Notes: generated by a model not told the origin, from the sequence alone. 64,000 nt of DNA from Geobacter sp. UBA2189 (GCA_002328035.1 DCVL01000008.1:20142-84141); one strand, 5' to 3'; positions 53,810-61,554 are shown, counted from the stretch's first letter. Numbers and translations are program-made.

Positions 53810-54268
53810 ATGGAAACCAAGGAACCGGCAGCATTTAAATACAAGGTGGAAGGCAGCAGCAATGCAACACTGGTGGCGGTGCTGATTGTCTGTCTGTTTG
53901 GCTCAATTATTGGCGCCGCCAACTTCAGTGCTTGGTGTCTGCTGGGACTGCTGGCGCCGTTGGGGATTATCATCTACCTGGTTCGGGAGGGGATGCGCAA
54001 AAACTTGATCATTGCTCCCCGCTACCTGATTGTGGGGGATGGGATCATCTACTACAGCTCTGTGGCCAAGGCACAGCTGGACCGGAAACGTCAGGTGCTG
54101 ACCCTGTTTTCTGAAAAGGGCAAACGGATGACGGTTGAGGCGGAGAAGTTCCCCACCAATGCCCGCAAGGATTTCAAGATCAAGGCCAACAAGACCGCCA
54201 AGTTTGATAAGGCCTGCGAGAAAATTCTGGCACGGCTTTCAGGAGTAACCCCTGATATCATCGGCTGA
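53810..54268 (+). CDS. hypothetical membrane protein with PH-like C-terminal domain
   Basis: 152 residues. Two membrane helices (LVAVLIVCLFGSIIGAA and WCLLGLLAPLGIIIYLV) at about 21-57 are followed by a cytoplasmic domain of strands (RYLIVGDGIIYYSSVAKA, DRKRQVLTLFSEKGKRM) that resembles small membrane-bound pleckstrin-like proteins. It is the first of three same-strand genes with a SPASM radical SAM enzyme (50-nt gap) and a poly-Asn protein. No function assigned. The upstream 53587-53809 is AT-rich; a TATAAT box (about 53673) is the only signal seen. Confidence 0.6.
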   Translation: METKEPAAFKYKVEGSSNATLVAVLIVCLFGSIIGAANFSAWCLLGLLAPLGIIIYLVREGMRKNLIIAPRYLIVGDGIIYYSSVAKAQLDRKRQVLTLFSEKGKRMTVEAEKFPTNARKDFKIKANKTAKFDKACEKILARLSGVTPDIIG

Positions 54269-54317
54269 TCACAATCTTTTTACTCGGCAGCCTTCCCGGC
54301 ATATCCACCTGCTGTAT

Positions 54318-56105
54318 GTGCCCACCCTCTGTTGCAACCTTTCCTGTCGCTACTGCTATCTGGGCAGCCAGACCGATCCAACCACCCTAAAGCTGGATGC
54401 AGGCAGGGCAGTGACCACCTTGCAGCAGGCACTACAGCGGTTTCTGGATGCCGGCGTGTTGCCGTTTAATGTCTCGCTGCATGGCGGCGAGGTCACGACC
54501 CTGCCGCCAAAGGTGCTGGATCAGCTGTTTACCATCATCAACCGCCATTATCTGGATCACTTCGATCAACTGAATGCCTTGGGCTACCGTAAATCAGCCC
54601 CCCATCTGAAGACCAACCTGTTTAACTTCCACAAGCTGTATGACCTGTTTGATCAACATCGGGTCTCCATCAGCGCCAGTATCGATCTGCCGTTGTCCCT
54701 GCATGCCAGATACCGCACTGACCGTCGTGGCCGGTCATGGCTGAACCGCACAATTGAAAACCTGCGTCTGCTGGCTCGCTATCCCCATGTAAAGAAGATC
54801 TCAGCCACCCTTTACAAAGAGCACCTGCAGGATATCCCAGCCCTGATTAACGATATCTGGACCATCCACCGCGAACTTGGCTTTGACATGAATAACTTCA
54901 ACATCATGTTCGGGTTTGGATCAGAGCTGAACTGCCAGAAATTCGGGGGGCAGCCTGAACTTGGGCTACAGCAGGCCAGTGAGGCAGAACAGTTGAAACT
55001 GTACCATACCCTGCAGGACGCCTTTAGCGGAACTGAGCTGGAAGAAGGGCTGCGCCGTAACTGGTTTGATGAGTTTAAACCCAGCTACTGCACCAATGCC
55101 TTTAACTGTGGCGAGCGGTTTTATCTGCTGCAGTCCGATGGTGCAATCTGGTCCTGTGTGCGGGGACAGGGGGTGGAGCAGCTCTATTACGGCAATATCT
55201 TTACTGACGGGGTGGAGGATATCCTGGCTGAAGGCAGCCGCAGGATTCGGCTACTGCACCAGCAGCAGGGGCTTAATCCTGACTGTCAGGTCTGCGAGTA
55301 CCTGGCAATCTGCCACACCGGCTGTCCGGCGGTAAAGTTGCAGAACCGGTCGGGCAAATCCTATACCTGCGCCCTGCAAAAGGCGATATACAGGGATAAT
55401 CCTGTCTCGTATCCGTCGCTGACCGGTGGCGATCAGGCTGCTGCGGTACGTGAATATCTGCTGGGGATGCATCCGGCTCTATTGCAGGAAGAGTTGGCGC
55501 AGGAGCAGCCGAAGAGCCCGGTGGTGCTAATCCCGATAGAACTGTATGACCAGAAGAATAGCCTGCAGGCCTTGATTGCGGCTGATCCGCTGCTGCAGCA
55601 ACTGTACAGCCCGGATGCCTTTCTGCTGGAGCTGAATAGTGAGTTGATCCCGCTGCAGTCCCAGATTCTGGCACCACAGCGCAACCTCTATAGTATTGGC
55701 ATGGCTGACCGCCTGGTTCTTCATATCCGGCGATCTCTGTTTGAGGCCAACTGTACGGAACTGATCCGCAATACCCTGTATATCCAGCTGTTACGGGATA
55801 CCACGGTGATCTATGGTGATGAACAGCGCAGCAAACAGGAACACCTGATTACCCACCAGATCTTCCATAACCTGCTGCAACCAGATTTGTTGCTTGGGAA
55901 AGAATGGCTGTCTACAGACCTGGCAGGACTGCTACAGTTAACCATGCGATATTTCATCGAAAACGTACTCAACAATTTGTTCGTGACCACCAGCCAGCTT
56001 CGGGAGTATCATTATCAAAAGCATAAGAGCAACGCCTTCTACCATATACAGGCCATCAATCTGCCGTTTCAAAACTTTGAATTTTACTGGGACAAAACAA
56101 ACTAG
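54318..56105 (+). CDS. radical SAM/SPASM peptide-modifying-type enzyme
   Basis: 595 residues from a GTG at 54318. The 4Fe-4S site is Cys6-X3-Cys10-X2-Cys13 (CCNLSCRYCYLG), only five residues in, so the true start may lie upstream (the frame is open from 54249 but has no standard start codon). HGGEVTTLP follows. A SPASM-like region has cysteines around residues 258-345 (YCTNAFNCGERF, SCVRG, CQVCEYLAICHTGCP, YTCALQ). The C-terminal 240 residues form a domain I do not recognise. Known: SPASM enzymes mature peptides. It is followed 11 nt later by the poly-Asn protein, a possible substrate or partner (inference). Confidence 0.8.
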   Translation: MPTLCCNLSCRYCYLGSQTDPTTLKLDAGRAVTTLQQALQRFLDAGVLPFNVSLHGGEVTTLPPKVLDQLFTIINRHYLDHFDQLNALGYRKSAPHLKTNLFNFHKLYDLFDQHRVSISASIDLPLSLHARYRTDRRGRSWLNRTIENLRLLARYPHVKKISATLYKEHLQDIPALINDIWTIHRELGFDMNNFNIMFGFGSELNCQKFGGQPELGLQQASEAEQLKLYHTLQDAFSGTELEEGLRRNWFDEFKPSYCTNAFNCGERFYLLQSDGAIWSCVRGQGVEQLYYGNIFTDGVEDILAEGSRRIRLLHQQQGLNPDCQVCEYLAICHTGCPAVKLQNRSGKSYTCALQKAIYRDNPVSYPSLTGGDQAAAVREYLLGMHPALLQEELAQEQPKSPVVLIPIELYDQKNSLQALIAADPLLQQLYSPDAFLLELNSELIPLQSQILAPQRNLYSIGMADRLVLHIRRSLFEANCTELIRNTLYIQLLRDTTVIYGDEQRSKQEHLITHQIFHNLLQPDLLLGKEWLSTDLAGLLQLTMRYFIENVLNNLFVTTSQLREYHYQKHKSNAFYHIQAINLPFQNFEFYWDKTN

Positions 56106-56116
56106 CGAGGCAGAAT

Positions 56117-56566
56117 ATGCCATCAAAAAATCTTGAAAAAATTGCGGCAAACGTGGAACGTTTCATGAATCTGGTGGGGATACCTGATGATACAAAACGG
56201 GTGCAGATCGAAGAGGAACTGGTGGGGCGGATGGCTGGCAGCGCAGATAAAAAACCGTCGCTGGTCTTCGCCCAGGATCACCTCTACCTCTATAACGACA
56301 AAACACTGGTCAAGGACTACCATGGCCTTGGAGCAAAGGGTGACCGGGTGCTACAATGTGATGCAAAAAAGATCTCAATCCTGGATCGTCAGGCCTTCCT
56401 GAACAACAAGACCATCCTGATTACCGGCGCAGTGGCAGCTGCAGCCCTGACAGGTGCGGCGTTGGCCGAGGCAGAACAGCGCAAACGCCAGAGCAGCGGT
56501 GGACTCTCTTACAGTAACAACAACAATAATAATAACAATAACAACAACAATAATAATAACGGGTGA
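56117..56566 (+). CDS. hypothetical membrane-anchored protein with C-terminal poly-Asn tract
   Basis: 149 residues. A soluble N-terminal part (IEEELVGRMAG, LVFAQDHLYLYNDKTLVKDY) is followed by a membrane helix (TILITGAVAAAALTGAALA, about 98-116), then a tail: basic QRKRQSSGGLSYS and 15 consecutive Asn before a final Gly and stop. A long homopolymer of Asn is rare in bacterial proteins. It starts 11 nt after the radical SAM gene, so the two are almost surely cotranscribed. No family recognised. The tail may be a modification target or a phase-variable tract; both are speculative. Confidence 0.6.
   Translation: MPSKNLEKIAANVERFMNLVGIPDDTKRVQIEEELVGRMAGSADKKPSLVFAQDHLYLYNDKTLVKDYHGLGAKGDRVLQCDAKKISILDRQAFLNNKTILITGAVAAAALTGAALAEAEQRKRQSSGGLSYSNNNNNNNNNNNNNNNG
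56516..56560 (+). repeat. AAY trinucleotide tract encoding 15 Asn
   Basis: Fifteen codons in the pattern (AAC)3(AAT)3AAC, one AAT, then (AAC)3(AAT)3AAC again: two identical 21-nt blocks around a single AAT. A tract like this can slip during replication. Confidence 0.85.
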
Positions 56567-56820
56567 GAAATTGGCCGCTACACTGCTGCAATAGCGGCAT
56601 TCAGCAGGTTTGCCAAGATCTCGGACAGCACAAACCCTAAACCAAGCCGAGCAACATCACCCCGTCGCGTAGGTGCCAACTCAGCGATCCCGCTGTTCTG
56701 AATATCAACTACAAAAATAGATTTTGCACACGAAAAAACCACCTTTCTGCACAGCTTCAAAACTGTGTAAAAAAGTGGTTAATTCTATTTCCTGTTCTCT
56801 AACTATTCAATATCATTACG

Positions 56821-56839
56821 TTGGTTCCGAAGACGAGAC
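56821..56839. repeat. partial copy of the tRNA-Leu 3' end (attachment-site-like)
   Basis: Nineteen bases (TTGGTTCCGAAGACGAGAC) match the 3' end of tRNA-Leu at 58962-58980 with one mismatch (T for G). They include its CCA end and acceptor strand. The interval contains two toxin-antitoxin modules. The rest of 56567-57075 shows no recognisable gene. Confidence 0.55.
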
Positions 56840-57075
56840 ACACCACCAATTTTAGTAACATACTGAAAGCATTAGCCGCCTGTATAAAGTCAAGTATTCT
56901 GCTGTGTAGCGTTTTGTGTAGTCGTTTAAGCCTCGAATGAGCTAACAATACAGGAAGATATAAGAAGCTTCAAGTCCTTTATATGTGCGCATCTGGCGGC
57001 GGCCTATAGGCATTTTTTAGTCTACTGCCCCCTACCCCTTTCACAGACTCACACTTAATAACTGCAATTAAATAA

Positions 57076-57471
57076 CTACCTGGCTTCTGCGATATACCTG
57101 GATGCAGCCTGAGCAAACAGACCGGATCGCGTCATGTGGTGTACCTCGGCATAGCGGTCTATCCGTTGCAAAAGGTTTTCAGGTATGGTTACGTTCACCC
57201 GCTTGGCTTTGGTCATCAATTTTGCCAGATCAATATCAACCAACATCCAGACACCATCAGTATATTCAGGACTTCGAGCCAGCAACTCAAGAGGGGTTGG
57301 AGTTGGCAGCTCCATTTCTTCACCGTCACAGTAGACCTCTACAGCCTCTTGTGCCTGTCGGGGGATATCTTCCCATGAGTCCGCAGCAGAAAAGCAGCCA
57401 GGGAAGTCTGGAATTGTTACGCCATTGGCGTGTTGTTCATCTCCAGTATGAACATATACAGGATACAGCAT
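57076..57471 (-). CDS. hicB: HicB-family antitoxin
   Basis: 131 residues from the ATG at 57471, which follows GGAGG at 9 nt; an ATG at 57492 would overlap more of hicA. The HicB RNase-H-like fold begins YPVYVHTGDEQHANGVTIPD and continues to FPGCFSAADSWEDI. The C-terminus has a ribbon-helix-helix (VNVTIPENLLQRIDRYAE) that would bind the operon DNA. It lies 5 nt downstream of hicA. Confidence 0.88.
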   Translation of the reverse strand: MLYPVYVHTGDEQHANGVTIPDFPGCFSAADSWEDIPRQAQEAVEVYCDGEEMELPTPTPLELLARSPEYTDGVWMLVDIDLAKLMTKAKRVNVTIPENLLQRIDRYAEVHHMTRSGLFAQAASRYIAEAR

Positions 57472-57476
57472 ATTCT

Positions 57477-57665
57477 TTACCTCCAATCCCACCCAGCTTG
57501 ACGGAAAATATTCCTCAGTGTGCCGACAGTCATATCTTTACGCGGGTGTGGTATCACCACATGCCCTGCCTTATCCGGGTGCTTGAACTTCTGGTGGTCG
57601 CCTTTACCACCTACCAGCTCCCAGCCATCGTCTTTCAATCGCTGTATCAGTTCCCGTCTTGTCAT
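57477..57665 (-). CDS. hicA: HicA-family mRNA interferase toxin
   Basis: 62 residues from the ATG at 57665 (MTRRELIQRL). The dsRNA-binding fold is visible: DGWELVGGKGDHQKFKHP with the catalytic histidine region, then VVIPHPRKDMTVGTLRNIF. HicA cleaves mRNA and tmRNA and is neutralised by the HicB that follows. Toxin-first order is normal for this family. Confidence 0.88.
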   Translation of the reverse strand: MTRRELIQRLKDDGWELVGGKGDHQKFKHPDKAGHVVIPHPRKDMTVGTLRNIFRQAGWDWR

Positions 57666-57692
57666 GAAAATAATTATACACACTATACACAC

Positions 57693-58207
57693 AGATTCAA
57701 CTACAATGTTCTAAAAGGGAACCCCTTTGGGGCAGACGGGAAGCAAGCAGGCTCGGGGGTGGGCGCTTCCCGAGTGCGCGAGGGGTAAGCCCATAGTCCG
57801 TGCCTGTATGCTGAGTGGGCGGGGGAATCAAAACTCATTGGGAGCACGTTTTGCACAGGGTATGCCTGAATCCGTTTTGGTCACTGGACGCAATCGCCTT
57901 TATCATGGCGGCCAGTGGCTTTTACCAAAACGAGATAAAGCTGCTGGAGGGTCGGCCAGCAGCACCAACTCCCCCCAAGAGTGCCCCCGGCCCCCTGGGA
58001 GTTACTGTTAGGGGGGGGGGATGCCTGGGGAAAAAAAGGGGGGCCAGGGGGAACGGGGGACGGCGGGGGGTGGTGGCATTCCCTGTGCTGTGCTCCCTAC
58101 TGCTGCTTGTGATCTTTCATCAGCATTACTGAACGGCCTGACTGGGCGCACATAACTGCCTGGCCTCTGCGAGCAATACGGGGCCTTTTCCGTTTTGCGA
58201 AGCGTCT
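57693..58207. other. gene-free G-rich interval, likely decayed sequence
   Basis: No frame here has convincing start signals or known motifs. Seen: an AAGGGAACCCCTT hairpin near 57715, a GC-rich stretch to 58010, a run of ten G at 58011-58020 followed by repeated G blocks to about 58070, and a 21-nt near copy (19 of 21) of the hicB 3' end at 58152-58172. It is probably a remnant between two toxin-antitoxin modules. Confidence 0.5.
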
Positions 58208-58636
58208 TTAATGCTTGAGGGTGCAATACGCTGTTTGCAAGGGACGTGACCAAGTGCTTCTATTGGGAGCGGCACTTGTCGGGCAGTGTGTTGCGCTTGC
58301 CTTTCGACAGTCCTCGGCGGTGATGGCTACTTCAAGAACGTCCTTGGCAACCGACCAGTACGATGGGTGTCGCTTCTGGTGCATAACAGCCAGGATGATG
58401 ATCTCTTGCGGGTCAACACGATACAGCAGTGAGTAGGGAAATCTTCGGATCAACCGCCTTCTGATGTTGTCACGCATTATCGGCCAGCGTTCCGGCGCAG
58501 TAGCAATATCCTGAAGGGCAGTTTCGATCTTTGTCAGAAAGTCGGCACCCAGACAGGGAGCCTGTCTTTCATAGTAGCAGGCGGCATCGAACATCTCATG
58601 TTCTGCTGGTAACAGCAGTCTTGGGGTAGGGCTCAC
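58208..58636 (-). CDS. RelE/ParE-superfamily toxin with unusual C-terminal extension
   Basis: 142 residues; the family usually ends near 95-105. The core is normal: PAEHEMFDAACYYERQ, ATAPERWPIMRDNIRRRLIRRF, YSLLYRVDPQEIIILAVMHQ, RHPSYW. After RHPSYW the reading continues for about 45 residues of low-similarity sequence (SVAKDVLEVAITAEDCRKAS...), as if the normal stop was lost or a frameshift occurred. The start overlaps the antitoxin stop (ATGA). It may be a functional toxin or a decaying one. Confidence 0.75.
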   Translation of the reverse strand: MSPTPRLLLPAEHEMFDAACYYERQAPCLGADFLTKIETALQDIATAPERWPIMRDNIRRRLIRRFPYSLLYRVDPQEIIILAVMHQKRHPSYWSVAKDVLEVAITAEDCRKASATHCPTSAAPNRSTWSRPLQTAYCTLKH

Positions 58637-58860
58637 AGTCTGGTACGCATCTCTGCGATTGCCTCAAAGGCATTTCTGGCAGGAAGAGAACCGGCCTTAT
58701 ACGCTTCATAGCGTCTACCTGCTTCTTCAAGCCACAGGTTTTCATTCTCCTGCTCTTCGACATCATCAAGGCTTGCCAGAAGATGCTGGGCCAGCATAGC
58801 ACGTTGCGACACCGGTAATGTCATTGCTTCCGCTTCAAATGCTTTCAGATCCATCTGCAT
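58633..58860 (-). CDS. addiction-module antitoxin (TIGR02574-type)
   Basis: 75 residues from the ATG at 58860, preceded by GGAGG at 6-7 nt. The sequence LKAFEAEAMTLPVSQRAMLA and a tail of Glu-rich helices (EEQENENLWLEEAGRRYEAY) fit the short helical antitoxins linked to RelE/ParE toxins. It overlaps the toxin start by 4 nt. Confidence 0.8.
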   Translation of the reverse strand: MQMDLKAFEAEAMTLPVSQRAMLAQHLLASLDDVEEQENENLWLEEAGRRYEAYKAGSLPARNAFEAIAEMRTRL

Positions 58861-58909
58861 GATGCACCTCCAATGCTGCATTATTGTAGCAATCCCGCCC
58901 GTATTTGCA

Positions 58910-58939
58910 AGCAGATATAGAGACAGCAGATATAGAGAC
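58910..58939. repeat. tandem duplication of a 15-mer
   Basis: AGCAGATATAGAGAC occurs twice back to back (58910-58924 and 58925-58939), between the antitoxin start and the tRNA-Leu 3' end. Confidence 0.8.
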
Positions 58940-58962
58940 GATTACCGCGAACAATGACATTT

Positions 58963-59050
58963 TGGTGCCGAAGACGAGACTCGAACTCGTACAGGCTATC
59001 GCCCGCCACCCCCTCAAGATGGTGTGTCTACCAATTCCACCACTTCGGCA
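58963..59050 (-). tRNA. tRNA-Leu (GAG anticodon)
   Basis: 88-nt class II tRNA: acceptor TGCCGAAG/CTTCGGCA, anticodon stem CCATC/GGTGG around TTGAGGG (anticodon GAG), a long variable arm (CGGGCGATAGCCTG), T-loop TTCGAGT and an encoded CCA. Its 3' end is repeated in part at 56821-56839, which makes it a likely integration target. Confidence 0.94.
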
Positions 59051-59099
59051 CAAGGGAAAAGTTAATTATCAAACCAGCAACAAAAAATCAACCAAAAAT

Positions 59100-59444
59100 C
59101 TATTTAGCCGGTACAGCCGGCGCAGGAATCGGCGCAACAGGCGCTGGTGTAACTGGTGCTGCGGCTGCAGGTTTATCTGCTTTTTTGCCAGACATAATTG
59201 ATGATGCCGGCATATGACCAGAGAAATATGCAAGAGTGAGAGAAGTCAGCATAAATATAACTGCTGCGGCTGTGGTCAATTTTGTCATAAAATTACTACC
59301 ACCACCTGCACCAAACACGGACTGACTCCCGCCACCACTACCAAAGGTAGCTCCCATATCAGCCCCTTTACCGGATTGCAACAGGACAACACCAATGATA
59401 AAGAAACTAATCAATATATGTATAATTGTAAGCAGGGTTGTCAT
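59100..59444 (-). CDS. secG: preprotein translocase subunit SecG
   Basis: 114 residues with two membrane helices (LLTIIHILISFFIIGVVLLQ and LTTAAAVIFMLTSLTLAYF) joined by the conserved VVLLQSGKGADMGATFGSGG loop, and an Ala/Pro-rich C-terminus. It supports SecA-driven export through SecYEG. It follows tpiA, as is common in Geobacter-like genomes. Confidence 0.93.
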   Translation of the reverse strand: MTTLLTIIHILISFFIIGVVLLQSGKGADMGATFGSGGGSQSVFGAGGGSNFMTKLTTAAAVIFMLTSLTLAYFSGHMPASSIMSGKKADKPAAAAPVTPAPVAPIPAPAVPAK

Positions 59445-59513
59445 AAATGCTTATACATCCTCTCAAAAATGAAGCTGACTTATTAACACAATATCCTGCT
59501 GCAAAGCAAGAAA

Positions 59514-60269
59514 TTAGTTGTTAAATCCTACAATCCCTGCAAAAGAATCTGCTTTAAGGCTTGCACCGCCAACCAGTGCTCCGTCAATATCTACCTGTGC
59601 CATTAAGCCTTTTATGTTATCAGGCTTTACACTGCCACCATACAATATACGTGTACTGCTGGCTATTTTCTTGCTGTACATCTCTGATAGCAGTTTGCGA
59701 ATAAAGGCATGCACCTCTTGAGCTTGTTGTTCAGTTGCAGTTTTGCCGGTACCTATTGCCCAAACAGGTTCATATGCAATAACTATCGGCTTCAAATCAT
59801 CAGACGAAATGCCGCTTAAACCACCACGCACCTGAGACTCTATCACCTCAAATGTGCTGCCTGATTCACGTTCAGATAGAGTTTCACCAACGCACAAAAG
59901 CACTGTCAGACCTGCAGCCAGAGCAGCTTTGGTCTTTTTATTAACCGTATCATTTGTTTCAGCAAAATACTGGCGCCGCTCGGAATGTCCAATAATTACA
60001 TGAGTGCATCCGGCATCCTTAAGGAGCTTTGGTGAAACCTCTCCCGTAAATGCTCCTTCTTCTTCCCAATAGCAGTCCTGAGCAGAAACTTGTATCGGAG
60101 TGCCTTTAACTGCTTTCGATACTGTTGCTATAGCTGTAAAAACTGGTGCAACAACAACTTCAACCTTTTTTATATCTTTAACCAGTACTTTAAGCTGATT
60201 TACAAGATCCAAAGCCTCATCGAGGGTTTTAAAAAGTTTCCAGTTACCGGCAATCAGCGGTATACGCAT
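59514..60269 (-). CDS. tpiA: triosephosphate isomerase
   Basis: Interconverts dihydroxyacetone phosphate and glyceraldehyde-3-phosphate. 251 residues. The N-terminal IAGNWKLF lysine, the catalytic histidine in HVIIGHSERRQ, the catalytic glutamate in VIAYEPVWAIGTGKTA and the ILYGGSVKPDN phosphate loop are all intact. It starts 8 nt after pgk. Confidence 0.97.
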   Translation of the reverse strand: MRIPLIAGNWKLFKTLDEALDLVNQLKVLVKDIKKVEVVVAPVFTAIATVSKAVKGTPIQVSAQDCYWEEEGAFTGEVSPKLLKDAGCTHVIIGHSERRQYFAETNDTVNKKTKAALAAGLTVLLCVGETLSERESGSTFEVIESQVRGGLSGISSDDLKPIVIAYEPVWAIGTGKTATEQQAQEVHAFIRKLLSEMYSKKIASSTRILYGGSVKPDNIKGLMAQVDIDGALVGGASLKADSFAGIVGFNN

Positions 60270-60277
60270 AATTCCTC

Positions 60278-61471
60278 CTATTTTTTCAGATCAAGTGCCT
60301 TAACCCCTGGGAGTATCTTACCCTCAAGAAGTTCAAGAAATGCCCCTCCACCTGTGGAAATATAGCTCACTTTTGCAGCAACACCGGCCTTGTTAACTGC
60401 GGCATCAGTGTCACCACCACCAATAACGGTTGTTGCATAACAATTACTTACCGCTTCAGCAACGGCAAAGGTACCTCGAGAGAATGCGTCCATTTCAAAC
60501 ACACCCATTGGTCCGTTCCAGATAACTGTCTTGGCATCGCGCAAAGTCTCGGCAAAAAGGGTTGCCGATGCAGGTCCTATATCCAGAGCCATCCAGCCTT
60601 CAGGTATTTCCTGTACGGTGGTAACAAAATTTGTAGCATTTGTCTCAAAGGCATTTGCCACAATACAATCAACCGGCAGGAAAAAAGTTACACCACGTTT
60701 TTTTGCCTTATCCATAATCTTCTTGGCTGTAGGGATCAGTTCATCCTCAACCAGTGATTTTCCAACTCCATATCCCATTGATTTCAAGAAGGTAAAGGCC
60801 ATTCCTCCACCTATTACAATCTTGTCAACCTTATTCACAAGCGCTTCTAATACTTCCAGCTTCCCAGAAACCTTTGCCCCTCCAAGAATAGCCACCAAAG
60901 GCCTGACAGGATTACTCATCGCCTTATCAAAAAAGGTCATCTCGTTTTTCATAAGAAAACCTGCGGCAACAATAGGAACAAGTTTTGTAATAGCTTCCAC
61001 AGATGCATGAGCACGATGGGATACAGCAAACGCATCATTTACATAAATTTCACAACCATTTAACAGCTGGCGGGCAAATTCTTGGTCATTTTTTTCTTCG
61101 CCAGGATAGAATCTGACATTCTCCAGCATCAGAACATCCCCGGATTTCATAGCATCTACAAGCTTTTCTACCTCAGTGCCAAAGCAGTCAGAAGCTTGTA
61201 TAACTTTTTTACCCAACAGCTGAGAGAGCCTCTTGGCTGCAGGCGCCATTGTATATTTTATTTTTTTCTCTCCTTTGGGACGTCCAAGGTGAGACGCCAA
61301 AACAACCTTGGCTCCTTGCTCAATTGCATACTTGATAGTAGGAACCGCTCCGGCAATTCGAGTATCTTCTGTAATATTTCCCTTATCATCCTGAGGCACA
61401 TTGAAATCTACTCTGATAAAAACCTTCTTGCCTTTTAAGTCTTTAAGCTGATCAATATAACGAATCGGCAT
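60278..61471 (-). CDS. pgk: phosphoglycerate kinase
   Basis: ATP-forming step of glycolysis. 397 residues. KVFIRVDFNVPQD, SHLGRPKGEKK and LENVRFYPGEEKN are in the N-terminal domain, ALVNKVDKIVIGGGMAFTFL in the hinge region, and ISTGGGAFLELLEG near the end. AAGGAGG precedes the ATG. A hairpin terminator lies between gap and pgk, so the two may be partly uncoupled. Confidence 0.97.
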   Translation of the reverse strand: MPIRYIDQLKDLKGKKVFIRVDFNVPQDDKGNITEDTRIAGAVPTIKYAIEQGAKVVLASHLGRPKGEKKIKYTMAPAAKRLSQLLGKKVIQASDCFGTEVEKLVDAMKSGDVLMLENVRFYPGEEKNDQEFARQLLNGCEIYVNDAFAVSHRAHASVEAITKLVPIVAAGFLMKNEMTFFDKAMSNPVRPLVAILGGAKVSGKLEVLEALVNKVDKIVIGGGMAFTFLKSMGYGVGKSLVEDELIPTAKKIMDKAKKRGVTFFLPVDCIVANAFETNATNFVTTVQEIPEGWMALDIGPASATLFAETLRDAKTVIWNGPMGVFEMDAFSRGTFAVAEAVSNCYATTVIGGGDTDAAVNKAGVAAKVSYISTGGGAFLELLEGKILPGVKALDLKK

Positions 61472-61503
61472 GTCATTATCCTCCTTCTTATCTTCCCCAT
61501 GGC

Positions 61504-61533
61504 AAAAAAATGGGGGGACTGTTCATCCCCCCT
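61504..61533 (-). terminator. hairpin terminator after gap
   Basis: GGGGGGA pairs with TCCCCCC (loop of 16 or less, 7-bp stem), followed on the minus strand by a T7 run. It lies 22 nt past the gap stop and upstream of pgk, with no promoter in the 32 nt left, so it probably attenuates rather than separates the genes. Confidence 0.65.
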
Positions 61534-61554
61534 TAATTCTAGCTGCCTGGTATT

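Noticed and set aside
56578..56760. 60-codon minus-strand frame after the poly-Asn gene
   Set aside because: No ribosome site and no recognisable family; could be a decayed fragment but support is too weak to list as a gene.
57727..58132. Two overlapping plus-strand frames in the G-rich interval
   Set aside because: No ribosome site; they run through a G10 stretch and low-complexity sequence, and composition is unlike a protein.
58954..59217. 87- and 98-codon plus-strand frames across tRNA-Leu
   Set aside because: They read through tRNA-Leu and the antisense of secG.
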